From Blautia sp. OF03-15BH (GTDB lineage: Bacteria > Bacillota > Clostridia > Lachnospirales > Lachnospiraceae), in assembly GCF_003463065.1 (NCBI RefSeq), contig NZ_QSCM01000003.1, positions 232,543 to 296,542 of the forward strand: DNA of 64,000 bases. The letters run 5' to 3'. Both the position numbers and the translations under genes were made by a program. Under the pieces are notes generated by a model, which was not told the DNA's origin, did not search any database, and worked only from the letters and a program-made list of their open reading frames with translations. Below, one piece after another: positions 26,524-36,610 of the stretch (the stretch's first letter is position 1; each line of letters begins with the position of its first letter).

Positions 26524-28614
26524 TCACCTTTTTACACCTGTAAATACGGCTGCTGATCTTGGATGCATCCAATACTCTGTAATAACCGAACTATGATCTG
26601 CTTTTCCGGTTCCATCTAATGCCGTATCAGCAAAACATCTCCATTCGTAACCATCAGGGAGCTTCGGCAATTCAAATTTCTGACCTTCCCAGTACACATT
26701 CAGTGCCATATAGACCAGATCTTCTCCCTGTGCGGCCTTTCCCGCATAGCAGATTGCAAGTGCCTTTGTCTCCGATCCAATCGTGCCGTCCCAGGGTCTG
26801 TTGGTATGTACACTGACTGCAGGGAATCCAGTCGCTGATGGTTTCTGATCGCTGCGAATCGCCGGATGTTCTCTGCGAAACCAGATCATTTTTTTGAAGA
26901 AACTATACAGCTCTCGATTTTCTTCCAAACGATTCCAGTTCAGCCAGGATATCTCATTATCCTGACAGTACGGGTTATTATTTCCAAAACGGGTGTCACC
27001 AAACTCATCCCCGGAAAGAAACATCGGCGTTCCGCGGCTGCACATCAGAGACATGCAGGCATTTTTTATCATCTGGAAGCGCAGTTTCTGTATCTCCGGA
27101 TCAGATGTCTCACCTTCTGCGCCACAGTTCCAGCTACGATTATCGTCACTTCCATCTGTATTGTTCCAACCATTATCTTCGTTGTGCTTTTCGTTATAGG
27201 AATAAAGGTCCCAAAGCGAAAAACCATCGTGACAGGTAAGAAAATTGATCGACGAGTCATAGCCCTGATACTGGCCGGAATAGAGATCTGCCGAACCAGT
27301 GAGCCTGTTTGCTGCTGCTTCGGCAAACCAGTAATCGCCCTTCAGGAAGCTCCGCATATCATCCCGGTACTTCCCGTTCCATTCTGCCCAACGTGAAAAA
27401 GCCGGAAAGTTTCCGACCTGATAAAGTCCGCCTGCATCCCAGGCTTCCGCAATCAATTTTACATTGCGAAGGATCGGATCCTCTGCCAGATTTTTCAGAA
27501 GAGGCGGCTGACTCATCGGCGATCCATCTTCATTTCTCCCCAGAATACTCGCCAGATCAAACCGAAAGCCATCCACATGATACTCAATTGTCCAGTACCG
27601 CAGACATTCCAGGATCAACATCTGCACCACCGGATGATTACAGTTCAAGGTATTGCCGCAGCCGCTGAAATTGTAATACATCCCATCGGGTGTCAACATA
27701 TAGTAAACCCGGTTATCAAATCCTTTAAATGAGAAAAACGGTCCCTGCTCGTTTCCTTCTGCCGTATGATTAAAAACGACATCCAGAATCACTTCGATAC
27801 CATTGGAATTCAAATCGCGAATCAGTGCCTTCAGCTCATCACCTTCCCGGTTAAACTCCTTGTTCGCCGTATAGCTGGTATTCGGTGCAAAAAAGCTTAC
27901 CGGGTTATATCCCCAATAATCCAGAAGCATCCGTCCATTCACTTCACGCCTTCCCATTGTCTCATCAAACTCAAAGACAGGCATCAATTCAACGGCTGTG
28001 ATTCCAAGGTCCTTCAAATAAGGGATTTTCTCCCGGATCCCCTCAAAAGTTCCCGGGTGAGAAACACCGGAAGAAGGGTCTTTTGTAAAACCCCGGACAT
28101 GAAGCTCATATATAATCAGATCCTCAATCGGTTTCATCGGATCTGCATGATCGCCCCAATCAAAATCATTCACCACAACCCTGGCATGGTAGTCATGATC
28201 CTGATTTGGCTGCTCCCCCCATACACTCTGTCCGGTTACCGCTCTCGCATACGGATCCAGAAGCGGTTTTGTTTTGTCAAAAATCAGCCCCTTTTCCGGA
28301 TCATGCACTCCATCCACACGGTACGCATACTCAAAATCATAAATATCCAGTCCAAACACAATCATCGAATAAACACTGCCGATTTGATAATGCTTCGGAA
28401 AAGGAAGAACTGCATACGGCTCCTTGTCACCCCTGTGATAAAGAAGCAGCTCCACACTGGATGCTTCCAGAGAACAGACCGTAAAATTCACGCCCTCTCT
28501 CAGTGCCGTCGCTCCACTGATTTCATAAAATCCAGGCCTGACATCATATCCATTTATATTGTCCAACGGAATGAGATGCAGTGCTCCTGATGCAACTATC
28601 TGTTCGCCATACAT
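26524..28614 (-). CDS. Glycogen debranching enzyme / isoamylase-type (GlgX-like)
   Basis: 696 aa, GH13 family, isoamylase/GlgX type; hydrolyses alpha-1,6 branches of glycogen or limit dextrins in the cytoplasm. N-terminal CBM48 domain (NFTVCSLEASSVELLLYH), then the TIM barrel with VILDVVFNHTAEGN (region I), VDGFRFDLASILGR (nucleophile Asp), LIAEAWDAGGLYQVG (acid/base Glu) and LTCHDGFSLWDLYSYN (HD of region IV). The C-terminal beta domain is present. RBS AAAGGAG before ATG 28614. Stand-alone, no other glycogen genes nearby. Confidence 0.92.
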   Translation of the reverse strand: MYGEQIVASGALHLIPLDNINGYDVRPGFYEISGATALREGVNFTVCSLEASSVELLLYHRGDKEPYAVLPFPKHYQIGSVYSMIVFGLDIYDFEYAYRVDGVHDPEKGLIFDKTKPLLDPYARAVTGQSVWGEQPNQDHDYHARVVVNDFDWGDHADPMKPIEDLIIYELHVRGFTKDPSSGVSHPGTFEGIREKIPYLKDLGITAVELMPVFEFDETMGRREVNGRMLLDYWGYNPVSFFAPNTSYTANKEFNREGDELKALIRDLNSNGIEVILDVVFNHTAEGNEQGPFFSFKGFDNRVYYMLTPDGMYYNFSGCGNTLNCNHPVVQMLILECLRYWTIEYHVDGFRFDLASILGRNEDGSPMSQPPLLKNLAEDPILRNVKLIAEAWDAGGLYQVGNFPAFSRWAEWNGKYRDDMRSFLKGDYWFAEAAANRLTGSADLYSGQYQGYDSSINFLTCHDGFSLWDLYSYNEKHNEDNGWNNTDGSDDNRSWNCGAEGETSDPEIQKLRFQMIKNACMSLMCSRGTPMFLSGDEFGDTRFGNNNPYCQDNEISWLNWNRLEENRELYSFFKKMIWFRREHPAIRSDQKPSATGFPAVSVHTNRPWDGTIGSETKALAICYAGKAAQGEDLVYMALNVYWEGQKFELPKLPDGYEWRCFADTALDGTGKADHSSVITEYWMHPRSAAVFTGVKR

Positions 28615-28756
28615 AATGCAGCTCCTTTCTTGGTATCACAATTTATGATTTTCTACTGTTTGCTTGTCTTGGCAACATTTTCGCGTGTTTTCTTCGGTTG
28701 CTTTTTACAATTTCAATCCTCATACCATTCCTTATAGGCCAGTATCTCAGATGCAA

Positions 28757-29185
28757 TTATTTCCGGATAAAGACTATAAAATCGTCTGCACTATGCCGAA
28801 ATCGGCATAGTGCAGACGATTTTGGGTTGCGCTTTTTCGGTGCTGTCAACTCATAGCTCAAAGAAAGCAGGTCTTTGATGGCATCATCCAATTCCGTTTT
28901 GCCAAGCTGAATACTGAGCCATTTTTCCTTGTTCATGTGATAGGCCGGAAAATAGCCGTCCTGCCCGCGAAGAGAGCCGATCAGTAGCGGATCACTTTTC
29001 ACATTAAGGACATCAATAATGCCTGCCTCCGGCAATCCCAACTTATCAGCCGATACTTCCAGAACTACACCATACCATTTATTATTGTCATTGTGCCGCA
29101 GCACAGCATTCCAGTCATGCCAGGGGTACTCCGGCTCTGTGCCGTACTGCTGACGTATCCATGTAAATAATTCTTGTCGTGTCAT
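28757..29185 (-). CDS. MmcQ/YjbR family DNA-binding-like protein
   Basis: 142 aa. Small alpha/beta protein of the MmcQ/YjbR (CyaY-like fold) family, role not established. Signature WIRQQYGTEPEYPW near the N-terminus, then NNKWYGVVLEVSADKLGL and the terminal basic LTAPKKR. Family members usually end there; here the frame reads on for about 20 residues through a long perfect palindrome (28778-28823), giving an odd tail (SSALCRFRHSADDF). The RBS is weak. It is the first gene downstream of the BREX island, same strand. Confidence 0.75.
   Translation of the reverse strand: MTRQELFTWIRQQYGTEPEYPWHDWNAVLRHNDNNKWYGVVLEVSADKLGLPEAGIIDVLNVKSDPLLIGSLRGQDGYFPAYHMNKEKWLSIQLGKTELDDAIKDLLSLSYELTAPKKRNPKSSALCRFRHSADDFIVFIRK
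28778..28823. repeat. 22-bp perfect inverted repeat, two-base loop
   Basis: Arms 28778-28799 and 28802-28823 are exact reverse complements; ends are AAAATCG and CGATTTT, the loop is AA. T-rich after the stem in the minus direction (TTTTATAG), so it may act as a terminator of the BREX/YjbR transcript, but it lies within the last codons of the YjbR frame. Confidence 0.85.
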
Positions 29186-29209
29186 CTCTTATAACAGCTC
29201 ACTTGCATC

Positions 29210-29314
29210 TCAAATTCTCCCTACAATCGCGTTTACATCCAAGTCCTTATTGAGAATAAACGCCTCCAGCTCATCAGTAGCTTCACAATACGCTCTTACA
29301 GAACGTGACATCAT
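29210..29314 (-). CDS. 34-residue ORF coupled to the PHP-ATPase gene
   Basis: ATG at 29314 overlaps the stop of the upstream ATPase gene (TAATG). The product begins MMSRSVRAYCEATDELEAFI and ends NAIVGRI at TGA. Acidic, helical, no recognised family. It may be a small partner protein or the N-terminal stub of a lost gene. Confidence 0.4.
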   Translation of the reverse strand: MMSRSVRAYCEATDELEAFILNKDLDVNAIVGRI

Positions 29315-31887
29315 TAGTTCCATGCTGTGTAGATCATTTGTCTGCGTTCAAAAGCTTCTTGTCCACCCTCCATGATATCAACTATCAATTTGTGCGTTGC
29401 TGGACTATCTATATTTCCCTGTATAGGTATTATCTTACCTTCGCTGTATTCAGCCGCCACTATTTTTTCGGCATCTCCTAATACCGGGATATTAGCATTA
29501 TGCGTTGCAAATAGGAATTGAATGTCCGTTTTTTTGTCTCGAATGGCCTTGATTACCTCATCATAAATCACTTTATTATCCAAATCGTCTTCTGGCTGAT
29601 CTATAATGATGACATCGTTTTCGCTTTTCGTAAGAATAAACAGCACAAGTGCAGATGCGCGCTGTCCCAGCGAATGTTGCTTAAGCAATTTCCCGTGATA
29701 TTTGATCTCCACCTTATTGGGCGTAACTTTACGGATTAGTTCACCATATTGCGATATAATTTTTTCCTTCACTTTTCCGTACTCGTTTTCCGAAAGAATT
29801 GCTTTGCACTTTTTTCCATCATCCAAAATAATATCGTCAATCAATGCTAGGAAATCCGGAAAATTCTCAGAAAGTATCTGCCGCTTAGCGTCTTTTAAGT
29901 TAGAACCTCTGAACGCATTCTTAAGCAAATCTCTAAAAGTGTCCTTGTCTCCCTTGAACGTTAACTCTACGGACAGTTCTGGTTGGCTTTCGTTTATTGC
30001 CTTTACTTCGGATTCATAGGCGCTAAATTCATGTGCTAACAATTCATTTCTCTTACGCATAGATGCACGAAAAGCACCTTTTATGGTGTCTTGCGAACCC
30101 ATTTTCTCAACTAAATTCTTTATTTTGGCTTTGACCGACTCCAGATTGGCCTTTAGCTGTGGATAAGCGTCTACATCTAGTTCTGTATCACCAATTTGAC
30201 GCTTAATCTCCGCAAATTCACCTTTAAGCAGTTCCATTTTGTTATCAAGTTTTGTTAGTATGGATGACAAATCATCTCGCAAACTTTCAAGCTTAACCAG
30301 TGAACTCTTTATACTATCGATCTGGGTGCTAATTGACCCAAGCACAGCTATTGCTTCTTCAATTAACTCTGCATTATATTCACTTGTATAGCCATCCAAT
30401 GCATCATTTCTTGTGACTATTCCAGCGACCATAGTTTCAATAGCTGCAATATCTCTGATAATATCTATTTTTACATCGTTGATTTTCTGTCTATCGAGGC
30501 CGTACCCCGTCTGCTTTTTTAATTTGTCTGCCACACCCCGTTCCTCAAAAATCTGAAGATTATGCTCAAAATTGCTTTTCTGCGTGTTAAGATCTTCAAT
30601 TTCAGTTGGAATCGCTTCTACATCTAACAGTTGTTTGATTGCATCCTCAATTTCAGCATGAAAACCTTCCAGTTCTTGGCTAAAATTTCCGATTTTATTT
30701 CCCACTAAATGATCTAACAACTGCAACTCATATGAAGAACTCTGCGATAGATCCTTTTGTCCGAAATATAGAATATTTTTCAATATTTGGTCTATAGAAA
30801 TTCCGAGATCGTTTCCGTTTTCATCAAGGACATTAGGCCGTTCCCCATAAATACGTCGAATTTCATATTTTTTCCCGAATTTGTCGCAAACCCTGACTGT
30901 TATCTGTCCGCCAGAACCAAGTACCGACTTGACCAGCCCTTCTTTATACTCTTTATCGCTTTCCGGTTGGATGTTAAATGCATAACGTAACACTTCTAGG
31001 ATTGATGATTTTCCGCTTCCACGGATTCCTATGAGTGTGTTTAATGCTGGAGATACATAGATTGTTTCGCCATCTAACTTTCCACCTGTAAAAGAAATCG
31101 ATTCAATAACCCCATGTTTAAGTTGCGGCATGAATCCCGAAACCCGATTTTGAAAATCGGTCAATGCAAATTTCACTGAATCGTATGATAAGTCTCCAAT
31201 CTTCAGATATGTAGCTCTATCGCAATGTCCGACATTGGATATTGATTTAGGGTCAGACCCTTCCACCTGAGCGCAAGAATACCCCAAGCATCTTTGGAAA
31301 GTACTCATTGTTTCTGGCTTTCGTACTTTTTGAAGAGCTAAGACTCTGCTCTTGAATTTATTTATCTGAGATAAAGACTCCAACAAGCCTCCTGAGCATT
31401 CCTGCATCAATCCGCTACCTTGATCAACATGAGCAAATACAATGAAATAGTCTTTTCCATAAGAATCTAAAGCCTCGATGACATCTCGCAAATCAAATTT
31501 ACATCTTGTATTTCTATTTTCAGCATTTGATATTCCAGCAAATGCCTCTATCAGAAAGTGAGCAATAAAGTTTTCCCCATTAACAATCCATTCATCCGGA
31601 TTGAATACAATAAGAGTATGTATCCCATTAGCTTCCTTTACAGACAATTCAACACCTGGCAAAATCAGAATACCTTCTTTTCGCCCGCTTTTCTTCAAGG
31701 CTTTATATTCGCCTTCGTCAAATTTATTGTGATTAGTAATCACTCCAACAGAGACACTCTCTGATTTTAGCTGGGCTATATACTCCTTAACAAAACTGTT
31801 TTCTTCACCAGAATACTTAAACTCTTTATCTTTATGGGTATGGAGATGAAAATCCGCCTTTACCCATGTCAAACCATTTTCAAACAT
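29314..31887 (-). CDS. PHP-domain plus SMC-like ABC ATPase (TrlF-type), BREX-associated
   Basis: 857 aa. Residues 8-120 form a PHP phosphoesterase-like domain: WVKADFHLHTHKDKEF (HxH), GVITNHNKFDEGEY and LILPGVELSV, and later FIVFAHVDQGSG. Then a split ABC-type ATPase: Walker A LIGIRGSGKSSILEVLRY near 290, long coiled coils (about 410-640), signature-like HSLGQRASALVLF, and Walker B with the catalytic acid VIIIDQPEDDLDN. This matches the family NCBI calls TrlF-like; SMC-like ATPases joined to a nuclease are common in defence. It follows brxL by two bases (ATG 31887) or overlaps it with a GTG at 31893, so it is part of the BREX transcript. By eye it is more AT-rich than its BREX neighbours. Confidence 0.85.
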   Translation of the reverse strand: MFENGLTWVKADFHLHTHKDKEFKYSGEENSFVKEYIAQLKSESVSVGVITNHNKFDEGEYKALKKSGRKEGILILPGVELSVKEANGIHTLIVFNPDEWIVNGENFIAHFLIEAFAGISNAENRNTRCKFDLRDVIEALDSYGKDYFIVFAHVDQGSGLMQECSGGLLESLSQINKFKSRVLALQKVRKPETMSTFQRCLGYSCAQVEGSDPKSISNVGHCDRATYLKIGDLSYDSVKFALTDFQNRVSGFMPQLKHGVIESISFTGGKLDGETIYVSPALNTLIGIRGSGKSSILEVLRYAFNIQPESDKEYKEGLVKSVLGSGGQITVRVCDKFGKKYEIRRIYGERPNVLDENGNDLGISIDQILKNILYFGQKDLSQSSSYELQLLDHLVGNKIGNFSQELEGFHAEIEDAIKQLLDVEAIPTEIEDLNTQKSNFEHNLQIFEERGVADKLKKQTGYGLDRQKINDVKIDIIRDIAAIETMVAGIVTRNDALDGYTSEYNAELIEEAIAVLGSISTQIDSIKSSLVKLESLRDDLSSILTKLDNKMELLKGEFAEIKRQIGDTELDVDAYPQLKANLESVKAKIKNLVEKMGSQDTIKGAFRASMRKRNELLAHEFSAYESEVKAINESQPELSVELTFKGDKDTFRDLLKNAFRGSNLKDAKRQILSENFPDFLALIDDIILDDGKKCKAILSENEYGKVKEKIISQYGELIRKVTPNKVEIKYHGKLLKQHSLGQRASALVLFILTKSENDVIIIDQPEDDLDNKVIYDEVIKAIRDKKTDIQFLFATHNANIPVLGDAEKIVAAEYSEGKIIPIQGNIDSPATHKLIVDIMEGGQEAFERRQMIYTAWN

Positions 31888-31889
31888 AC

Positions 31890-34010
31890 TCACTCTACCC
31901 CCAACGCCTTAAACACCGCATCTTCCGCACTGCTGTAGAAAATCAGATTAAAACTGCCCACCAGCTCCGGCGGCACGGTGCCAAGGTCTGCTGCGCTGGT
32001 AATCGGAAGCAGCACTTTCTTTGCTCCGCTATCGAGGCACACCTGCAAACTATTGGCAAGTTCGTCCACTTTCAGAATCGTGCCGCTAATACTGATTTCT
32101 CCCAGCACGGCAAGTGTACTGACCGTAGGCCGTCCAAGAGCGATGCTGCATAGTGCAATCAATGTAGGCAATGCCAGCTTTCCGGTCATGCCAATGCCCT
32201 GCAAATCCTGATAGTTGATGATGTAATCCCGCATCGTGGTACTGATGCTGCCACTGATACGATTTCCGTTAGCTTTCAGGAAATTGAACGCCGTATTCGT
32301 GGATTCCTTGCAGTCACGGTCGCTGCCAAGGCCAGTGCGCTCAAATTTTCCGTTACCGGGCAGCATCTGGCTTTCGAGGCGGAATACGCCGATCATACCA
32401 GACTTACCCTGACTTACGGTATATACCTGTCCCGGATTACAGATGCCATCGGGAATGAGTTTGCCGCCGCCCTGCTCCGGCACAGAGACAAATTTTTCTT
32501 CAAAGGTATCAAGGTCGATATAGCTGAAGTTCACATCATAGAACTCCATTCCACCCAGCTTTTTCAGCTGCTCCTTGACACGACGGCGCATTTCCAGTGC
32601 AAATACAAGAATTTCTTCAATCTGTTCCTTCGTGAACTCTCCATCGGGATAAAGCAATTTCACATAACCGCCTACAATCTTGCGGACAGCAATCGTATCG
32701 CGCTGGTTCAGATTCTTTCCAAGGCGGAAATACTTATCCAACGCATCACCATACTGTTCTTTCCGCAGTTCTCGGATAAACTCTGCCAAGTAATCCGTGA
32801 TAAAGCCGTAATCATTGGTAAAATGCTCCGGACGGAACTTCGGAATCTCCCAGCCTGGAATGTAGCAATGCAGACGATCAAGAAAGGCTGTGTCCGTTCC
32901 CATCTCCGGCGGGAACGGGTCAAACAGAGAGGAAGTCTTGAGCAACACATCCACGCTTTGATTGATGTTTCCTACAAAGACCATAGATGCCGATGCTGCC
33001 TTTTCCTCTTTGCCACGGGCAAAGGAGCCGGAAGCCATATAGTCTTTCATAATCTGAATGCCGTCTTTGTCCTTAAACTTGATTCCGGCAACCTCATCAA
33101 AGGCAACGCAGTCCCATAGGCCTACCAAACCTACGGTTTTGCGCCCCATATTGTAAAACAGATTTGCAACGGTCGTCTGACCACCGGATACCAGGATACT
33201 GTTCGGGCTGATTTCTTTATAGATATGGGACTTGCCTGTGCTGCGCGGCCCCAACTCACAAAGATTGAAGTTGTTCTCCACCAGCGGTAACATACGCGCA
33301 AGCAGCAGCCACTTTTCCCGATTGTTCAGCTGTTCCGGCTCATATCCGCAGGAACGCAGCATAACATCCATCCACTCTTCCTGTGTGAATGCCTTGCGTC
33401 CCTCTCGAACTTCTTCGATGTCGATATGGGGCATCTGGATCGGAGTCAGCTTATGGATGCTGATGGGAGAGATGTCCTTATGCTTTTTCTGTTTAGAGGA
33501 AATCGGCTGTCCATCTATATCCGTGATTCCAAAGCTGCTGTCTCCCTCAGACTCATATTCCAGCTGCACAATGCACCAGATACCGCCGCAAAGCAGCCGG
33601 TCATATTTTTCCGGATAATCATCCGTAATCGGCACATTGGTGAGACCAAGGTTAGAGAACTCCGCAAAAAAGCAATCTTTTTTGATGTCCAGATGCACGG
33701 TCACCATATCAATAATGGTATGGCTCCCGTTCTTGCGCAACTGGGAAAGAATTTTCTGAGCCTCATCCGGGCGGACAAAATTGTCTGCCAGAATACGTTT
33801 CACATTCTGAACGCCTTGCTCAATGATTGTCTCATCGTCTGAACTACAATACTGACCCAGCAGAAACTCCAGCACATAGACCGGAACATTCGCTCCTTCT
33901 TTTATTTTCTTTGTCAGGTCTTTGCGGACGATCCGACCGTCAAAGTTGTTGCGCAGCTTCCGACGCAGTTCTTCACGGGTATCATCTGCCGCCATATCCA
34001 TCATTTCCAT
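31890..34010 (-). CDS. brxL: BREX Lon-like protease/ATPase BrxL
   Basis: 706 aa. Last core gene of type 1 BREX; BrxL is a DNA-binding AAA+ ring needed for phage exclusion. N-terminal part as in BrxL (NNFDGRIVRKDLTKKIKEGA, VYVLEFLLGQYC), AAA+ Walker A LGPRSTGKSHIYKEI and Walker B CVAFDEVAGIKF, C-terminal Lon-like domain (GIGMTGKLALPTLIALCSIA, VLGEISISGTI). The canonical DGPSAG serine motif of true Lon is not obvious here, so protease activity is doubtful. Lies 23 bases behind pglZ. Confidence 0.95.
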   Translation of the reverse strand: MEMMDMAADDTREELRRKLRNNFDGRIVRKDLTKKIKEGANVPVYVLEFLLGQYCSSDDETIIEQGVQNVKRILADNFVRPDEAQKILSQLRKNGSHTIIDMVTVHLDIKKDCFFAEFSNLGLTNVPITDDYPEKYDRLLCGGIWCIVQLEYESEGDSSFGITDIDGQPISSKQKKHKDISPISIHKLTPIQMPHIDIEEVREGRKAFTQEEWMDVMLRSCGYEPEQLNNREKWLLLARMLPLVENNFNLCELGPRSTGKSHIYKEISPNSILVSGGQTTVANLFYNMGRKTVGLVGLWDCVAFDEVAGIKFKDKDGIQIMKDYMASGSFARGKEEKAASASMVFVGNINQSVDVLLKTSSLFDPFPPEMGTDTAFLDRLHCYIPGWEIPKFRPEHFTNDYGFITDYLAEFIRELRKEQYGDALDKYFRLGKNLNQRDTIAVRKIVGGYVKLLYPDGEFTKEQIEEILVFALEMRRRVKEQLKKLGGMEFYDVNFSYIDLDTFEEKFVSVPEQGGGKLIPDGICNPGQVYTVSQGKSGMIGVFRLESQMLPGNGKFERTGLGSDRDCKESTNTAFNFLKANGNRISGSISTTMRDYIINYQDLQGIGMTGKLALPTLIALCSIALGRPTVSTLAVLGEISISGTILKVDELANSLQVCLDSGAKKVLLPITSAADLGTVPPELVGSFNLIFYSSAEDAVFKALGVE

Positions 34011-34033
34011 ACGGAATTCCTGCCTCCTCTATA

Positions 34034-36556
34034 TCAGAATCCGAATCCAAAGTCATCCGCAAAGGCAATGTCCATAACAACAGGCTGCCTCCACTGCTCC
34101 AGACCGCTTTTTTCGTCATAAACCACAAGGTAATATTGCTTGTCCTTGTCGTATTTCTTATTCTTGAATGTGAAACGCATCCGGAAGATACGCTTCTGCG
34201 CATTTTCCTCGCGACTGTCCGCCACATAGCTGTTTTCGTTCGAGATCTTCTCATTGTCTTCTGAGAGGAAGAAAATACGGTATTTTGCCGCTTTTACAGT
34301 ATCACTGACTGCATCCGACTGGATAAAGTCCATGGAAGTGATCAGGTTCGTAATCTTATGGACGATGCTGACCAGAGCAATTTCTGCATTCTTTGTTTCC
34401 ATGTGACCGCGTTCCATCTTAAACTCCATCACCGGCACCAGCATTTCCTGCGGTGAGGAACCGCCATGCACATAGTTAGCACCGCCTCCGGCCACCTTAA
34501 AGACATTGCTGCTGACAGGATAGGACACCACCTTGCTGTCCTCGTTCCCCAGAATGCGTCCCATGCTCATATGGTCGATGCCATCATCTTCCAGTGTCGC
34601 CTTGGACACAATAAATCTGCGATTGACAAATGCTTTGTCCGCACTTTTCCCGGAAATCTTGTCACTTTCTGTCAGCTTATCACGCTTGTAAATAAAGCCA
34701 TGATCGGCAGTGACGATAAAATGATAGGTGTTGCCGCTGACGGAGATTCGATGAATCAAATCCACAATTTCCTGAACGGCTTCCTCACACGCATGAAACA
34801 CCTCATCCTCGGTATTTGCCTTGTCTCCACGCGCGTCGATCTGATTATGGTATACATAGATGATCTGACGTTTTGTCAGCACATCTCGCAGCTCTGCCAC
34901 TTTCAGATTTTTGATATCATCGAACTGTACACAGACACTATCCGGGTTATAGCTTTGCAGCACCTGCTGCCGACCTGCCAGATTATCGCAAAGGATACCA
35001 TCTACCAGCACCTGAAAATCATCCGTCATTTCCAGTGTCCTATGCGGCAAAAGTGCTGCCATACCGAGCCTCGTATAAGACGGAAGAACACTCAACTGTA
35101 CAGAAAGTTTTGCCGTGCATTTCGGGTCATCCTGCATTCTGGCAAACAACTCCTGTCCGACCTCGTAACGCATGGCATCCGAAATGATGACCACGGTGCG
35201 TTCTTTGGTATAGCGCAGGTTGGTATTGTAAAACTCCCGCTGCAACGGAATTGCCGAAAATGCGGCATCCTGCTGAATTCCGGCATTCCAGGCAGGGAGC
35301 AGACAAGCCAGATATTCGTTCGTGTAAATATTTTCCACCAGCTCCCGAAGCGGTTCAAAACTTTCCGTGCTCTCCAGCTGGTCGTAATAATAGTAGAATT
35401 TCCGATACTGCTGATCCATATTGTAATCCGCAGCAAGATATCGGTCGATGATTGGCTTTAAGCCATCTGCGGCATGGTAATCTGCCTCCTTCACCATGCT
35501 ATACGCGCTGGAAAGCATCTGATAGGTTTTCCCGGTTTTTCTGCCAAAGTGCATTTTAGCCCGTTTTTCACAGAGTTCCGAAATGGTAAATCCGTTTACG
35601 ATTGCGCCGATATCTTCCGAAACAAGTCTGCCAATGAGCCACTTTACCAACACCTGATCCACGGCAAGGAAAGTGTCGCACTCCACCAAATCGTCCACTC
35701 GCATTCCTGCAAATGCCGAAAGAACATTCAGCCCTTTGGCAACGTGCGCCGACAAAGCATCGTATTTGTCCCGGTACAGGACGCTATTCATCAAACTATC
35801 GAGAAATGCGATGATATTGCCGGACTTGTAGGAGACAAAACTCTTCCATGCTGCCGGAAGTTCTGCCTGCACATATCGCCCAGTATAAGTGACGAACAGC
35901 GTCACCAGCAGCCGTTCCAAACTCGGTTTTGTATCAGTGTATCCGAAATGCTGCTCACAGAGCTGCCAGAATGCAGGCAGCAGATCGTATTTTTCAAACT
36001 CCTGCAAGAAAGCATTGTCCACCAGCTCGCCATCCGTCAACACGATGCGCACGACTTCCTCAAAAGAGCAGGTACGCGCCTTGCAGACTGCACTCAGCAG
36101 ACCGACAAGGATATTTTCTTCATTAAAGTTCTCAATTTCCAAATCATAGAACCGCTGAGTGCGCTCTTTGTTGGCGAAAAACTTGATGTGCTTCTCAATA
36201 ACCGGCTTGTACTTTTCCTCAATACCGAGGTCAACCGACAGGAGGGAAGCACGGTCGGCAAAGAACCGTCTGGAATACAGCATTGTGTCTTCCAGATGGT
36301 TGTCCCTTACATCCGGCTTCGGAAACGGTGCATAGATCAGATAATTCGTGGTCTTATCCAAACGCTCCAGAAAATACTTTGTATAGAACTGGTTATCCGG
36401 CTGGAGATGGTAGATCTTCGCATTCTGAAGCTCCACCGCCTCCATATCCTCGGCAAATTCTGCCTTGTCATCGTACCAGAAAACCAGTTTCCGGGTCTCC
36501 CCGGTAAATTCCGCATTCAGGCGGTCTATAATTTGTTTCAAGTTCAATTCTGCCAT
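34034..36556 (-). CDS. pglZ: BREX phosphatase-like protein PglZ
   Basis: 840 aa, BREX type 1 PglZ (type A) of the alkaline phosphatase superfamily. N-terminus KQIIDRLNAEF and KLVFWYDDKAEFAED are typical; metal-binding parts are VVIISDAMRYEVGQEL and HFIVTADHGFIYKRD. Required with PglX for methylation and defence in known type 1 systems. RBS AAAGGAAATTG before ATG 36556. Core order is interrupted here: three small genes lie between pglX and pglZ. Confidence 0.95.
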   Translation of the reverse strand: MAELNLKQIIDRLNAEFTGETRKLVFWYDDKAEFAEDMEAVELQNAKIYHLQPDNQFYTKYFLERLDKTTNYLIYAPFPKPDVRDNHLEDTMLYSRRFFADRASLLSVDLGIEEKYKPVIEKHIKFFANKERTQRFYDLEIENFNEENILVGLLSAVCKARTCSFEEVVRIVLTDGELVDNAFLQEFEKYDLLPAFWQLCEQHFGYTDTKPSLERLLVTLFVTYTGRYVQAELPAAWKSFVSYKSGNIIAFLDSLMNSVLYRDKYDALSAHVAKGLNVLSAFAGMRVDDLVECDTFLAVDQVLVKWLIGRLVSEDIGAIVNGFTISELCEKRAKMHFGRKTGKTYQMLSSAYSMVKEADYHAADGLKPIIDRYLAADYNMDQQYRKFYYYYDQLESTESFEPLRELVENIYTNEYLACLLPAWNAGIQQDAAFSAIPLQREFYNTNLRYTKERTVVIISDAMRYEVGQELFARMQDDPKCTAKLSVQLSVLPSYTRLGMAALLPHRTLEMTDDFQVLVDGILCDNLAGRQQVLQSYNPDSVCVQFDDIKNLKVAELRDVLTKRQIIYVYHNQIDARGDKANTEDEVFHACEEAVQEIVDLIHRISVSGNTYHFIVTADHGFIYKRDKLTESDKISGKSADKAFVNRRFIVSKATLEDDGIDHMSMGRILGNEDSKVVSYPVSSNVFKVAGGGANYVHGGSSPQEMLVPVMEFKMERGHMETKNAEIALVSIVHKITNLITSMDFIQSDAVSDTVKAAKYRIFFLSEDNEKISNENSYVADSREENAQKRIFRMRFTFKNKKYDKDKQYYLVVYDEKSGLEQWRQPVVMDIAFADDFGFGF

Positions 36557-36610
36557 ATCAATTTCCTTTACTTGATAGATTCCGCCCTTTGGGGAATATC
36601 ATACAGGCAG

